DNA of 64,000 nt from Niastella vici (lineage in GTDB: Bacteria > Bacteroidota > Bacteroidia > Chitinophagales > Chitinophagaceae): NCBI RefSeq assembly GCF_002077945.1, contig NZ_LVYD01000041.1, positions 62,001-126,000 of the forward strand, read 5' to 3'. A model generated the notes under the pieces. The model was given only the letters and a program-made list of their open reading frames with translations, was not told the origin of the DNA and did no database searches. Position numbers and translations under genes: made by a program. This document shows positions 56,374-64,000 of this stretch, in pieces. Each line of letters begins with the position of its first letter. The first letter of the stretch is position 1.

Positions 56374-59300
56374 TTAGGTGCCTTTTTTCTTCTTTTTGGG
56401 TGTGCTTGCTAATACACGTTTGATCGCAGTGCTTTTTCCCTTCGCTTCCTCATCTGAAATAGTTCTAAGTTTCACATTTACATGCCAACCTTGCATGGTA
56501 TCTTCTGTTGGTACATCTGCTTGCACCAGGGTATCTAAATATTCAAAGAGAGCATCAGGGTTAAAAACTACTATTTTGGCTCTGTCTGTTTCTGGGAGTG
56601 CGACAATGTGAGTGCGGATATTTTCAAGAGTTCTAGTATTGGGAGAACAGGCAATTACAGTATCGTATCCTTCCGCTAAGCATTTTTTTATGTTATTCAT
56701 TTCCCAAGCAGCTGATGTAGTAACGGAAATCTCGATGGCGATCCTTTTGTTATTCCTTTCCAAACTGACATCGACAAATCCAGTACGGGTATAGGTAGGT
56801 GCTTCTAGGGTAGCTTTGAAACCTCGTTGCTCAGCCATGAGCTTAATTCGGTTCTGAAGGGAAACATGCAGCCGTTCTTCATGCGCTTGTTTGAATTTTT
56901 CTACTTCCGATGTTTGGGTTATTTCTTGTATCTGTGCCGGTATGGGTTGTATAAAGGATTTTGGTAGCGGTTTTTTCTCTTTCTGTTGTACTGACTCAAT
57001 GGGTTCAATGGGTACTGCTGGCTCTGCGGGTTCTGTAGGGTGTGGGGGTAGATCTTCTTCTTTAGTTCTTTTGACTATAGGTGGTTTTGGTGCCGGATCG
57101 GCTGGTTGGTGAGCCGTTTGCATACTTTCGGCCAATGCCTGTTCAACAATATGCTTTGGCGTTCCATATGTTTGCCGAGAGAATGCAATTATCTGATCTT
57201 TTATAAGTTTCGGTACTTCTGAAGCAGGCAATTGGAATGTGGTAAGGGAAAAATCATTCTCTGATTTTTCAATCCTTCCTATTGCTTCACCGATAGATAA
57301 ATTTTGTAAATCTTGGGCATCAAAATATGAGAAGCCATCCGCAAATTTTTTCGCATCGGTTTCACCAAGTCGAAAACAAATACGAGTGCCGGCATTGGCA
57401 ATGATTGAGCTGGCCAGTTCACTATTGGATTCCAACTGACGCATGCCCTGATGTGCTAACGTCAATGACAGACCGTACTTTCTGGTCCCCTCAAGAATGT
57501 GTCCCATAGACGCGGTTGCGTAATTTTGAAATTCGTCAACGTACACGAAAAAAGGAGTTCGGTTCTCTTGTGCCTGAGCCTGTCGTGCCATAGCCGCCTG
57601 GTATATCTTTGAGACAATGAATGTGCCTAACAAGTATGAGTTTTCCGCTCCCATCATTCCATGGGATAGCTTTACCAGGATAATTTTTTTGGTATCCATG
57701 AGATGTTGAAAATCTATACTCTTGCGCTGGGCTACCATGTTGCGAATGAGCTTTGGACGCAAAAAACTATCCAGCCTGGTAAGGATGGACCCTATAGAGC
57801 TACTTTTAAGCAGGGGATATTCTTTCTGCCAGTAATAGACAATGGAGGGATCGGTAACTGTTTTCAGAAACTCATCACGAAATGCTTTTTCCACCAAGAA
57901 TCGGCGCAGCTCGACCAGGGTGCCGCCTTCGTTACTTTCAACAAAGGCTAAAATCGCGTTGGCCAGAACGCTATTCATTTGATCGCCCCAGCTCGTTGAC
58001 TGTCGTTTGAATGCGGCCACCAAATCGGAAGAAAGGATCTCTTTTTCGATATCATTGTGAGCAGACAAAATATTAAATCCAATAGGGAACTCTGAATCGG
58101 CAGGATCAATCAGAAGAACATCATTTACTCTTTGTGCGGGAATGTAGGGCAGTATGTTATCAATGGTATCCCCATGCGGATCGAGTACTAACAGGCCATT
58201 CCCATTAAGGATGTCTTGGACGGCTGAGGTTAGGATAATATTCGACTTCCCAACACCCGTTGCCCCAATTATATGCGTATGCCTTACGCGATGTGCAGTA
58301 CTTAATGTGACTGCCTTTTGTATCCCTTGATGTTGATTGATGCCCAGCACTAATTGATGTCCCAGGGCAATCGCTGGAACCGCTTTTGTTTTCCGTATGT
58401 CACGCTCTAGCTTTGAAGAAGCAACAGCAGCCCCAGGCAAATGTACCAAGGTCAGCAGCTCCTTACTATTGAGCAGCATTCCCAATCGGTGAGATTGCCG
58501 GTTAATAAAGTCATTCGCCCGATCTTCAAATGAGTAGACTTCACTTTGTAAGATGGTAAGGCTGTTATGGTTCGACGCAGTGCTGCTAATTACCGACTGG
58601 GCTACATGATTGGCTATTGCTAGTGCCTGCTCCAGTGTCGTGCTTTGGCCGATAACTCTAATAACAACGCTATATAAAGGACTGGATATTTTCTCTTTTG
58701 CCAGGGCTGGCATTTCAGGAGCGTTAAGAAAGAATGATCCACCTTTTTCATCAGTAACAGAACGTAATATACTTTCTGACCATGGATTAATTGTCTGCGT
58801 AAAAAGTACCTGTATTGTTGCTAGTTCAGTCTCGCCAAGGTGTTCCAATATGCTAAACAAGCCAATAAACGGATCAAGCTCAATACTTTCAGTCATTTTG
58901 AGCGGGCGCGTGAACTCTTCCGAAAGACACAAGTCAGCAATACCGATAAACATTCCTTCGCCATCTTCGCTATCCCAGGCTGAACGTGCCTGTTCATCAA
59001 CTATACAGCCTGGGAAATATGCTTTCAGTTGGCCGGCAACATGCAGCCTATCGGGTTCTCGACACACAAACAGAATATGTATCTTATTCTCCGTTGCCTC
59101 GATTTCAAAACTGATCGGATACCTGCATAAGGAAAGCATCAGAAGCAGTTGTTCAGCTTCTGATGCCCGCACTTTATAGTCTCTCGGCAATGTGACGCCG
59201 ATGGTTCGCAAAGGAATATCACTATACTCAGAAGCATATGCTACCGGAATCATTTCATCTTCAGTCGCTTCAATGGTAGTAATCTCTTTTGAGGTGAACA

Positions 59301-59499
59301 GGTCTAGGACATAGTTTGCAATACGGCTTACTATTGAAACCGGTCTGCCATCGTCGGGTACCGAATGCCTGACAGTGGCATGGAAATAAGGGGCAAAGGG
59401 TGGTTCAAAATCAACTGGCGTATCATACACAAACCACCCCTGGCCCCTCCGTGCCCATTCATAAAAATTCAAGGTTAGTTCCTCTGAAACTTGATTCAT
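56374..59499 (-). CDS. TraD/VirD4-like (type IV coupling type) ATPase with C-terminal nuclease-like domain
   Basis: 1041 residues. Residues 1-400 are an unassigned domain. The ATPase core has Walker A GATGVGKS (412-419), LVLDPHGD, Walker B FFVYVDEFQNY (650-660) and the TraM-recognition part GHILEGTRKYGLSLTLAHQG. A Pro/Glu-rich linker (about 795-850) leads to a C-terminal domain with GFVDVSL (D910) and IAIEIS (E923), which resembles a PD-(D/E)xK nuclease core; the lysine is replaced by Ser or displaced. The ATPase family pumps DNA in conjugation, while HerA-like relatives act in defence. No relaxase is seen in the window. The C-terminal fold is inference. Confidence 0.85.
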   Translation of the reverse strand: MNQVSEELTLNFYEWARRGQGWFVYDTPVDFEPPFAPYFHATVRHSVPDDGRPVSIVSRIANYVLDLFTSKEITTIEATEDEMIPVAYASEYSDIPLRTIGVTLPRDYKVRASEAEQLLLMLSLCRYPISFEIEATENKIHILFVCREPDRLHVAGQLKAYFPGCIVDEQARSAWDSEDGEGMFIGIADLCLSEEFTRPLKMTESIELDPFIGLFSILEHLGETELATIQVLFTQTINPWSESILRSVTDEKGGSFFLNAPEMPALAKEKISSPLYSVVIRVIGQSTTLEQALAIANHVAQSVISSTASNHNSLTILQSEVYSFEDRANDFINRQSHRLGMLLNSKELLTLVHLPGAAVASSKLERDIRKTKAVPAIALGHQLVLGINQHQGIQKAVTLSTAHRVRHTHIIGATGVGKSNIILTSAVQDILNGNGLLVLDPHGDTIDNILPYIPAQRVNDVLLIDPADSEFPIGFNILSAHNDIEKEILSSDLVAAFKRQSTSWGDQMNSVLANAILAFVESNEGGTLVELRRFLVEKAFRDEFLKTVTDPSIVYYWQKEYPLLKSSSIGSILTRLDSFLRPKLIRNMVAQRKSIDFQHLMDTKKIILVKLSHGMMGAENSYLLGTFIVSKIYQAAMARQAQAQENRTPFFVYVDEFQNYATASMGHILEGTRKYGLSLTLAHQGMRQLESNSELASSIIANAGTRICFRLGETDAKKFADGFSYFDAQDLQNLSIGEAIGRIEKSENDFSLTTFQLPASEVPKLIKDQIIAFSRQTYGTPKHIVEQALAESMQTAHQPADPAPKPPIVKRTKEEDLPPHPTEPAEPAVPIEPIESVQQKEKKPLPKSFIQPIPAQIQEITQTSEVEKFKQAHEERLHVSLQNRIKLMAEQRGFKATLEAPTYTRTGFVDVSLERNNKRIAIEISVTTSAAWEMNNIKKCLAEGYDTVIACSPNTRTLENIRTHIVALPETDRAKIVVFNPDALFEYLDTLVQADVPTEDTMQGWHVNVKLRTISDEEAKGKSTAIKRVLASTPKKKKKGT

Positions 59500-59522
59500 A
59501 GCTATTCTTCCATCTTATTGTT

Positions 59523-60119
59523 TCATTGAGATACCAAGTCTCTTTTATCCACTTCAGAGATTGGCCGTATCCCATGGGCTGCTGTTATCGTCTCTATTGC
59601 ACTTTTCAAACAGGAATGTACCCCACCATGGAACATCGCATCTGTATCTGCTTGAAAATAAGTCTTAGAGTAAAACGCTTTTTCCAATCTCTTGCCTATG
59701 CCTGGAAGAGCGACAATTATCCGTCTGAATATATCCAGCGTTTCTCCTTGCCAAGAGGAAACAAAAAATCCATTCCCAAACGGTGCGGCACAGACATCAT
59801 AAATCAAGGGCCCGCGCGAGATCCGCAAATAGATCCGATCACTAGAGAAAATTCCTCCCTCTTTATGCGTAACTCTCGACATGGTAATGGATGGCATTTC
59901 CCGTTGTTTGATTATATTTTCAAGGATGGAATAAAACTCTAGTGAAGAAAATGAAAAATCAAAGCTGTGGCAACCATTGCTATGCGCCTCGGGTACCTCG
60001 TTATTGATTTTTTGAAATATATGCGCAATGAACCAAAAAACTAATACCCAGATAGCGATTGAAGCTAAACTGTCCCAGAGGGCGCCAAAGGAGGTGTTTA
60101 TAAGAAATATGTGACGCAT
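59523..60119 (-). CDS. Membrane-anchored protein, partner of the TraD-like ATPase
   Basis: 198 residues. One transmembrane helix at about 14-35 (WDSLASIAIWVLVFWFIAHI) is followed by a soluble domain with regular strands (GGIFSSDRIYLRISRGPLIYDV, FFVSSWQG). No family is recognised. It is 23 bp upstream of the ATPase gene and should be made with it; a role as membrane anchor or adaptor for the ATPase is plausible from the arrangement only. Confidence 0.65.
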   Translation of the reverse strand: MRHIFLINTSFGALWDSLASIAIWVLVFWFIAHIFQKINNEVPEAHSNGCHSFDFSFSSLEFYSILENIIKQREMPSITMSRVTHKEGGIFSSDRIYLRISRGPLIYDVCAAPFGNGFFVSSWQGETLDIFRRIIVALPGIGKRLEKAFYSKTYFQADTDAMFHGGVHSCLKSAIETITAAHGIRPISEVDKRDLVSQ

Positions 60120-60224
60120 ACTATACGTTTTTTAAGTTATGAAAAAAGAAGGGAACAGATTAAACTATTAAATAGGGAACGTATATAATGAGAAGGGAAA
60201 TTAGCAGGATAATAGAAAACCTAA

Positions 60225-60977
60225 CTAAAAAACGGTATCATATTTAATTTGTAGCCTGCCTTTTGAGTTTTTAATTTTCCGCACTATCACTTCTTTAAGA
60301 AGGTTTATGTTTTTCAGGTGAGTTCCTTTACATGGTCGTCCAAAGACATTATCCAATACTTTTACAACTCTAATACCAATATCACTATTTACATAATCAG
60401 GAAAATATCCGCATTGTTGAATCACAGAATCTCTATCAAAGTAAGTTGCAATATGCACATCACTGCCCTTACTAATATGCTCGCATAGTCTCTCCTGAAG
60501 TTTCTCTTTTAATTTAATTTTCTCTAATTCACTAAGCTCAACATTATACTCTACACTTGCATTATCAGGATAATGTATTGCAGACGAAACATCCCATTGG
60601 TACCCAAGTGTTCGAATTGCACCACAAATCAATTCGCCAGCTGTATGGATCGCGTTATGCTTGTGTCTTATTTCATGATTAACAATTAATTCTACTTCAA
60701 AACCAATTTGTAATGCTGTAACATTTTCATCTTTTAAAACATGATATATTTTTCCATCAGCTTTTGAAATCACTTGTAAAACTTCTAAGGACAAATCATC
60801 TGTTTTAAGCCAACCGATATCGGAGGGTTGGCCACCCCCTTTTACATAAAAGGGGGTGGCTGTAGTTTCAACTTCATATTGCCCATTTTCGTTTACTATA
60901 TCCAAAATATTGGCTTTTAAACTGTATACTTCTGGTTCATTGAGATAGTTCAAGATTGTATTATTTTGTATTTTCAT
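60225..60977 (-). CDS. Alanyl-tRNA editing protein (AlaX-like)
   Basis: 250 residues. The family motifs are GGGQPSDIG (47-55), the zinc site HNAIH (H107, H111, in the place of HxxxH) and CKGTH (C216, H220) near the end, followed by an RNA-binding-like KIKNSKGRLQIKYD. AlaX proteins hydrolyse mischarged Ser- or Gly-tRNA(Ala) in trans. Here the gene is on a mobile element, 20 bp after a putative heme-enzyme gene, so it may act on an unusual aminoacyl-tRNA or an amino-acid derivative made by that enzyme. The sequence is AT-rich compared with the host part. Confidence 0.85.
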   Translation of the reverse strand: MKIQNNTILNYLNEPEVYSLKANILDIVNENGQYEVETTATPFYVKGGGQPSDIGWLKTDDLSLEVLQVISKADGKIYHVLKDENVTALQIGFEVELIVNHEIRHKHNAIHTAGELICGAIRTLGYQWDVSSAIHYPDNASVEYNVELSELEKIKLKEKLQERLCEHISKGSDVHIATYFDRDSVIQQCGYFPDYVNSDIGIRVVKVLDNVFGRPCKGTHLKNINLLKEVIVRKIKNSKGRLQIKYDTVF

Positions 60978-60997
60978 TACGAAAGCTTTAATAAGTC

Positions 60998-62260
60998 TTA
61001 GTAAATAATTGCGTCTAATTTCTTTATCAAAAAATGATTTGCTCTCATATCTCTTATACTTTTTGTTTCCTCATGGCTAGCACCACCGACACCATGCGTA
61101 TATTCAACAGCAGGAGCAGTAAATCCAAGTGGACAAGATTCTACATTGTTTGCTTGTTTTACTAAAAATGTATTTATTAACCCAAAATGCTGTTTCGACC
61201 AACTTGCAACTATTTTTATCAATCTGGTTACGGAAGTATATGCTTGCTTAAAATCAGGTGTAATCAATCCTTTATTAAGTTTAGCTCTTATTTCATCAAT
61301 TGAGAAATACACAAACTCGTAGTAATCAAATCCTAGATATTCGATAAGTAATTGGAGCAGCGAGGGTTCCTTCATAGCAGTTTTTATATACATTATATCT
61401 TCGTGAGCTAATTGAATGAAGCGATTTTCTACTATCGCTTTATATTTTTCATTATAAACGCCTATCTTAAAATCAAGGGCAGGAACCGACGCTACATTTG
61501 TCGCATTGCTGCCTATATATTGTTTATCACCTATTCTATAGGACAAAAAGTAGGTTCGAAAGACATTGGCGAAATAGTCCGTCTCCATGCCTCCTTTTAC
61601 AAAGCCTTGATAAAACGTGAATACTTCATTAACTTTTTCGGTTGCATAGGCAATTGCGTCTAATGCGCTTCCAGAAGTAATTGCCCAATTTTGACAAATA
61701 ATAGTATCGATAGCTTTATTAGCTTCAAGAAAGTTGCTATTGGTAAGCCGAACCGCTTTCCAGAAGAATAACCACCCAGCATTGGTATCAAATCTATATA
61801 CCGGATTGTCGTTAAGGAGCCATGTTGTATATACCGAATCCCGTGGAGGCAAACCTGATACCCTGCCAAGATCAAGCAAAAAATTTTCAATATTGCACTC
61901 AAGAAGATTTGAGAAATGCTCCTGTTTATAATTATATGTAACTAAATGCCTTTGTATTGAGCTAATAACAGGGGCAACACAACGCAATATATCAATCGCT
62001 ACATCCCGTGTAAGGGTCCGAGACTGGTATGTATCTACCAAAGTTCGCAGAGGTTTGTTTACTTGCTGAATGATCTCATAAACACACCCACCTCCAGCGA
62101 CAATTTTATCATTTATTATTGGAAGGTTATTTAATGTAAACTGATGGAGCTGCTGTAGTGCAACTGGAAAGACGTTGATAGAAGAACGCGTAAAAGATTC
62201 CATACGAAAGATAAATTTGAGGTTAAAAAATTTGTTTTTAACACCTGTTTTCGCTTTCAT
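60998..62260 (-). CDS. IDO/PrnB-like (indoleamine dioxygenase superfamily) putative heme protein
   Basis: 420 residues from the first ATG; a second ATG at 62203 (MESFTRSSINVFP) gives a 401-residue form and may be the real start, as the first 19 residues are only basic/hydrophobic. By eye it aligns with the indoleamine 2,3-dioxygenase/monodechloroaminopyrrolnitrin synthase superfamily: FRTYFLSYRIGDKQYIGSNA (R235), ALDFKIGV, LAHEDIMYI, a candidate proximal heme ligand H358 in WSKQHFGLINTFL, and HGVGGASHEE (389-398) for the GTGGxx loop. The reaction cannot be given; relatives act on tryptophan or 7-chlorotryptophan. It is followed by the AlaX gene, an arrangement that suggests one pathway. Confidence 0.65.
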   Translation of the reverse strand: MKAKTGVKNKFFNLKFIFRMESFTRSSINVFPVALQQLHQFTLNNLPIINDKIVAGGGCVYEIIQQVNKPLRTLVDTYQSRTLTRDVAIDILRCVAPVISSIQRHLVTYNYKQEHFSNLLECNIENFLLDLGRVSGLPPRDSVYTTWLLNDNPVYRFDTNAGWLFFWKAVRLTNSNFLEANKAIDTIICQNWAITSGSALDAIAYATEKVNEVFTFYQGFVKGGMETDYFANVFRTYFLSYRIGDKQYIGSNATNVASVPALDFKIGVYNEKYKAIVENRFIQLAHEDIMYIKTAMKEPSLLQLLIEYLGFDYYEFVYFSIDEIRAKLNKGLITPDFKQAYTSVTRLIKIVASWSKQHFGLINTFLVKQANNVESCPLGFTAPAVEYTHGVGGASHEETKSIRDMRANHFLIKKLDAIIY

Positions 62261-62308
62261 ACATTTGTGTTGCGCAGAAACGTACTTGTTGCAAAAACAG
62301 GTATTTTT

Positions 62309-62539
62309 CTAAAAAGGCAGATTGCTTCTTATGAAGTGTCTGCCTTTTTGTACATTAATAAATTCCGACTGTTCCCACGATGTAAAATCCTGGAAATATG
62401 TTTCTGCATCGGGCATTCGTGTACTATTAAGCAGTAATTGTGCTTTTTGCCTGTCGGTCAGGTGTGACCATACTGCTTCTTCAAAGGGAAGTTGAGGTGA
62501 GATATTTTCTGGCTGATGTGATACAGGTGCTTGTTCCAT
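62309..62539 (-). CDS. Small protein of unknown function on the element
   Basis: 76 residues with no signal or membrane segment, acidic and Gln/Pro-rich at the start, then LTDRQKAQLLLNSTRMPDAETYFQDFTSWEQSEF, a helical-looking core. No family recognised. The last 13 codons fold into a strong terminator hairpin, so either a gene end and terminator are overlapped or the frame is accidental. It precedes the IDO-like gene by 48 bp. Confidence 0.45.
   Translation of the reverse strand: MEQAPVSHQPENISPQLPFEEAVWSHLTDRQKAQLLLNSTRMPDAETYFQDFTSWEQSEFINVQKGRHFIRSNLPF
62311..62349. terminator. Bidirectional terminator overlapping the end of the small ORF
   Basis: AAAAAGGCAGA (62311-62321) and TCTGCCTTTTT (62339-62349) form a perfect 11-bp stem; the loop holds a further CTTC/GAAG stem. 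T-runs exist on both strands. It would separate the small ORF from the IDO-like/AlaX genes. Confidence 0.75.
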
Positions 62540-62978
62540 AACGAATGTTTAAATTGTTATTGGAACAGCCTTATGTGAGGGGGTATTTACATTCTTATTG
62601 CATATCTATATAATACCTGTCACGTCACATGTGTGTGGAATACACATTTAACGGACACTCACAGAAGACTGCTATTCTTCTTAACAGTGGGCACCAATTA
62701 AAAACGGTTGGTGCTTTTTTATTGCACCAATTATAACTAGACAGAACTAAGGAGTTACAAGACCACCAGATTAATAATGGCTGGTATGATTTTTTTACGA
62801 ATAATTTGGCTCACTTATTAAGTGGGCTTTCTTATTCCTATGACAGCTATTATATATAAACAACTGGGTGATTAACAATGACTACGGTTTCAATAACATT
62901 CAAAAATGTTTTGAAACTTGATGAAATTTTCATATATTTTTAGAATATAAAAGAAATAACCCCAAACGTATTCGGTCT
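62540..62978 (+). other. Gene-free zone with three hairpins followed by T-runs
   Basis: On the plus strand three terminator-like structures lie in a row: GCACCAA/TTGGTGC followed by TTTTTT (about 62690-62727), ACCAG/CTGGT followed by ATGATTTTTTT (about 62764-62797), and GCTCACTT/AAGTGGGC followed by TTTCTT (about 62809-62837). No coding frame lies upstream on this strand. This suggests one or more small RNAs, or a transcription barrier in front of the next gene. Confidence 0.5.
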
Positions 62979-63788
62979 ATGGATGATGCTGCTTTAAAAA
63001 TAGAGGCAAGCTTTAAACTTCAGAAAGCAATAGAAGTTTTAAAAGAAAAGCTTATAAAAAAGGACGTCTATCAAATGATAGTAGATTACCATCTAGGAAA
63101 TGAAAAATTTAGATTTTCTGAATCTACCTTTAGTAAATGTATTAATGCGTGCGAAAACAGTATTCATATACATACAATAAGTAGAAAACACTTTAGTTAT
63201 ATTTTTGAAGTAATTGACCCGTATATTAAGTCTACATATGAGTTAATATGGAATGATTCAAAGAAAGAATATGTTAAAGAAGAAACCCTTTCATTGAGCG
63301 CTAATGAAACAGTTAATAAGAATGCTCGGCTATTAGAGCTGACAGGAGGATGGATTGGATATTCGTGGAATGAGAATAGAACGAAAGAAAAAAACATCCC
63401 CCATATAAATATCTTTAAACTAAACATTCGTGATATTGATAAAATCACATGTGTTACTGAAAAAGCAGAGTTTAAAGAAGGTAAAATGAATACTGCAAAC
63501 CACGATAGGCTTATAATTGATTTAGTCAACTCACATAGAAAAATAATCTTAATTGGTCACATAGGTCTTGCTGAAGAAGGAAAATTAAAAAAACTTGATA
63601 GAATTCACCTTGCGTATGTTGATACAGGAGATAGGAATGTAAAAACAGGTTTAGCCATTATTGAGAGAACAGATATCGAATTTTCAAATATTGAAACTGA
63701 AAGTAAAGAAATTACATTCTTTGATATCGAAAAAGCAGATTTTTTAATGTTGCATTTACAGAACACACAACTCATTATAAAATCATAG
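62979..63788 (+). CDS. AT-rich hypothetical protein of the element
   Basis: 269 residues, Lys/Ile/Glu-rich. The first 60 residues (AIEVLKEKLIKKDVYQMIVDYHL then FRFSESTFSKCINACE) look like a helix-turn-helix-like helical segment; the rest alternates strands and ends with FLMLHLQNTQLIIKS. No signal peptide or membrane helix. Codon use is far more AT-rich than in the host genes, which points to recent transfer. The only plus-strand gene seen on the element. Function unknown; defence or regulation are possible only by location. Confidence 0.7.
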   Translation: MDDAALKIEASFKLQKAIEVLKEKLIKKDVYQMIVDYHLGNEKFRFSESTFSKCINACENSIHIHTISRKHFSYIFEVIDPYIKSTYELIWNDSKKEYVKEETLSLSANETVNKNARLLELTGGWIGYSWNENRTKEKNIPHINIFKLNIRDIDKITCVTEKAEFKEGKMNTANHDRLIIDLVNSHRKIILIGHIGLAEEGKLKKLDRIHLAYVDTGDRNVKTGLAIIERTDIEFSNIETESKEITFFDIEKADFLMLHLQNTQLIIKS

Positions 63789-63802
63789 ATTAATAGATTT
63801 AA

Positions 63803-64000
63803 TTAATCATCGCCACCGCTATCACAGCAAAACATTGCAACCCTAATATGTCCCTTCGCTGTTTGGTCCCAGGCTGTAGCTAAAGAATTATTACTAACAC
63901 TTCCTATTTTCACCGGCTTTACTTCCATTACTCTACTAATTTTGTCATGAGTTTCATAGAGAATTTCATCTTCTTGTAAGGGAAAGTGCGAGTGAATAAG
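63803..64000 (-). CDS. C-terminal end of an unknown gene cut by the window edge
   Basis: An open frame enters from the right edge and ends at 63803 after 65 codons (residues begin LIHSHFPLQEDE and end with VAMFCCDSGGDD). The stop is followed by an AT-rich spacer against the convergent gene. The Cys-Cys and the Gly-Gly-Asp-Asp end are notable but not diagnostic. No family is recognised from this fragment. Confidence 0.5.
   Translation of the reverse strand, partial: LIHSHFPLQEDEILYETHDKISRVMEVKPVKIGSVSNNSLATAWDQTAKGHIRVAMFCCDSGGDD

Larger units (their letters stand above)
54748..64000. mobile_element. Integrative element with large serine integrase, right end outside the window
   Basis: The element starts inside yifB and holds the integrase, a conjugation-type ATPase with a small membrane partner, an AlaX-like protein with an IDO/PrnB-like protein, a small ORF, a hairpin zone and AT-rich unknown genes. 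All but one visible gene run toward the junction (minus strand). The rest of yifB does not appear before 64000, so the element is longer than 9.2 kb. Composition changes from host-like to clearly AT-rich beyond about 60.2 kb. Whether it is an ICE, a mobilisable island or a defence or biosynthesis island cannot be settled from this part. Confidence 0.85.

Overview
The window reads as a chromosome segment of a gliding-type Bacteroidota, most probably family Chitinophagaceae (Niastella/Chitinophaga-like). Pointers are type IX secretion (T9SS) sorting domains and a PorT-like gene next to ubiE, atpD-atpC standing alone with a very short epsilon subunit, Bacteroidota-type -7 boxes (TAnnTTTG) in front of several genes, few Shine-Dalgarno sites, a TPR histidine kinase with a LytTR regulator, and a dihydroorotase with the DDQVHF motif seen in other Bacteroidota. 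The genus is an inference; no rRNA or tRNA gene is visible.

Left part (1-26.5 kb): housekeeping genes mixed with small accessory operons. These are a sodium:solute symporter, a LOG-family nucleotide hydrolase, a CheY-like regulator followed by an unusual sugar transferase with a receiver-like N-terminus, atpDC, and a TetR-controlled RND efflux operon (tetR, tolC-like, adaptor, pump, probably also an epimerase) with two matching operators. dnaX follows, then a deleted M48 peptidase pseudogene, the two-lipoyl E2 of pyruvate dehydrogenase, a phosphoesterase/beta-propeller protein, and an NfeD-like/flotillin pair.

Middle part (26.5-32 kb): a compact run of overlapping genes encoding a UbiA-type prenyltransferase, a type III polyketide synthase, a SAM methyltransferase, an FAD oxidoreductase and an outer-membrane protein. 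This has the composition of a pathway for a prenylated or lipid-modified, methylated, redox-tailored polyketide (quinone or resorcinol-like) and is a main candidate for undescribed chemistry.

32-53.6 kb: regulators, secreted T9SS cargo (a metzincin-like protease and a 1038-residue adhesin-like protein), two tandem PhyH-type dioxygenases with a perfect palindrome between them, engB, ubiE-porT, a two-component pair, a Wzi/RemB-like barrel, and a pyrC/MutS-like/M1 aminopeptidase run.

Right part (53.7-64 kb): yifB (comM family) is cut in the middle of its ATPase domain, at the sequence for MNPCPCG. From there a mobile element runs beyond the window edge. It opens with a large serine integrase whose last codons lie in yifB-derived DNA. 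It carries a TraD/VirD4-like ATPase with a C-terminal nuclease-like domain, a membrane partner, an alanyl-tRNA editing (AlaX-like) protein paired with an IDO/PrnB-like putative heme enzyme, a zone of stacked hairpins, and strongly AT-rich genes of unknown function. The AlaX plus heme-enzyme pair on this island is the second main candidate for a new system.
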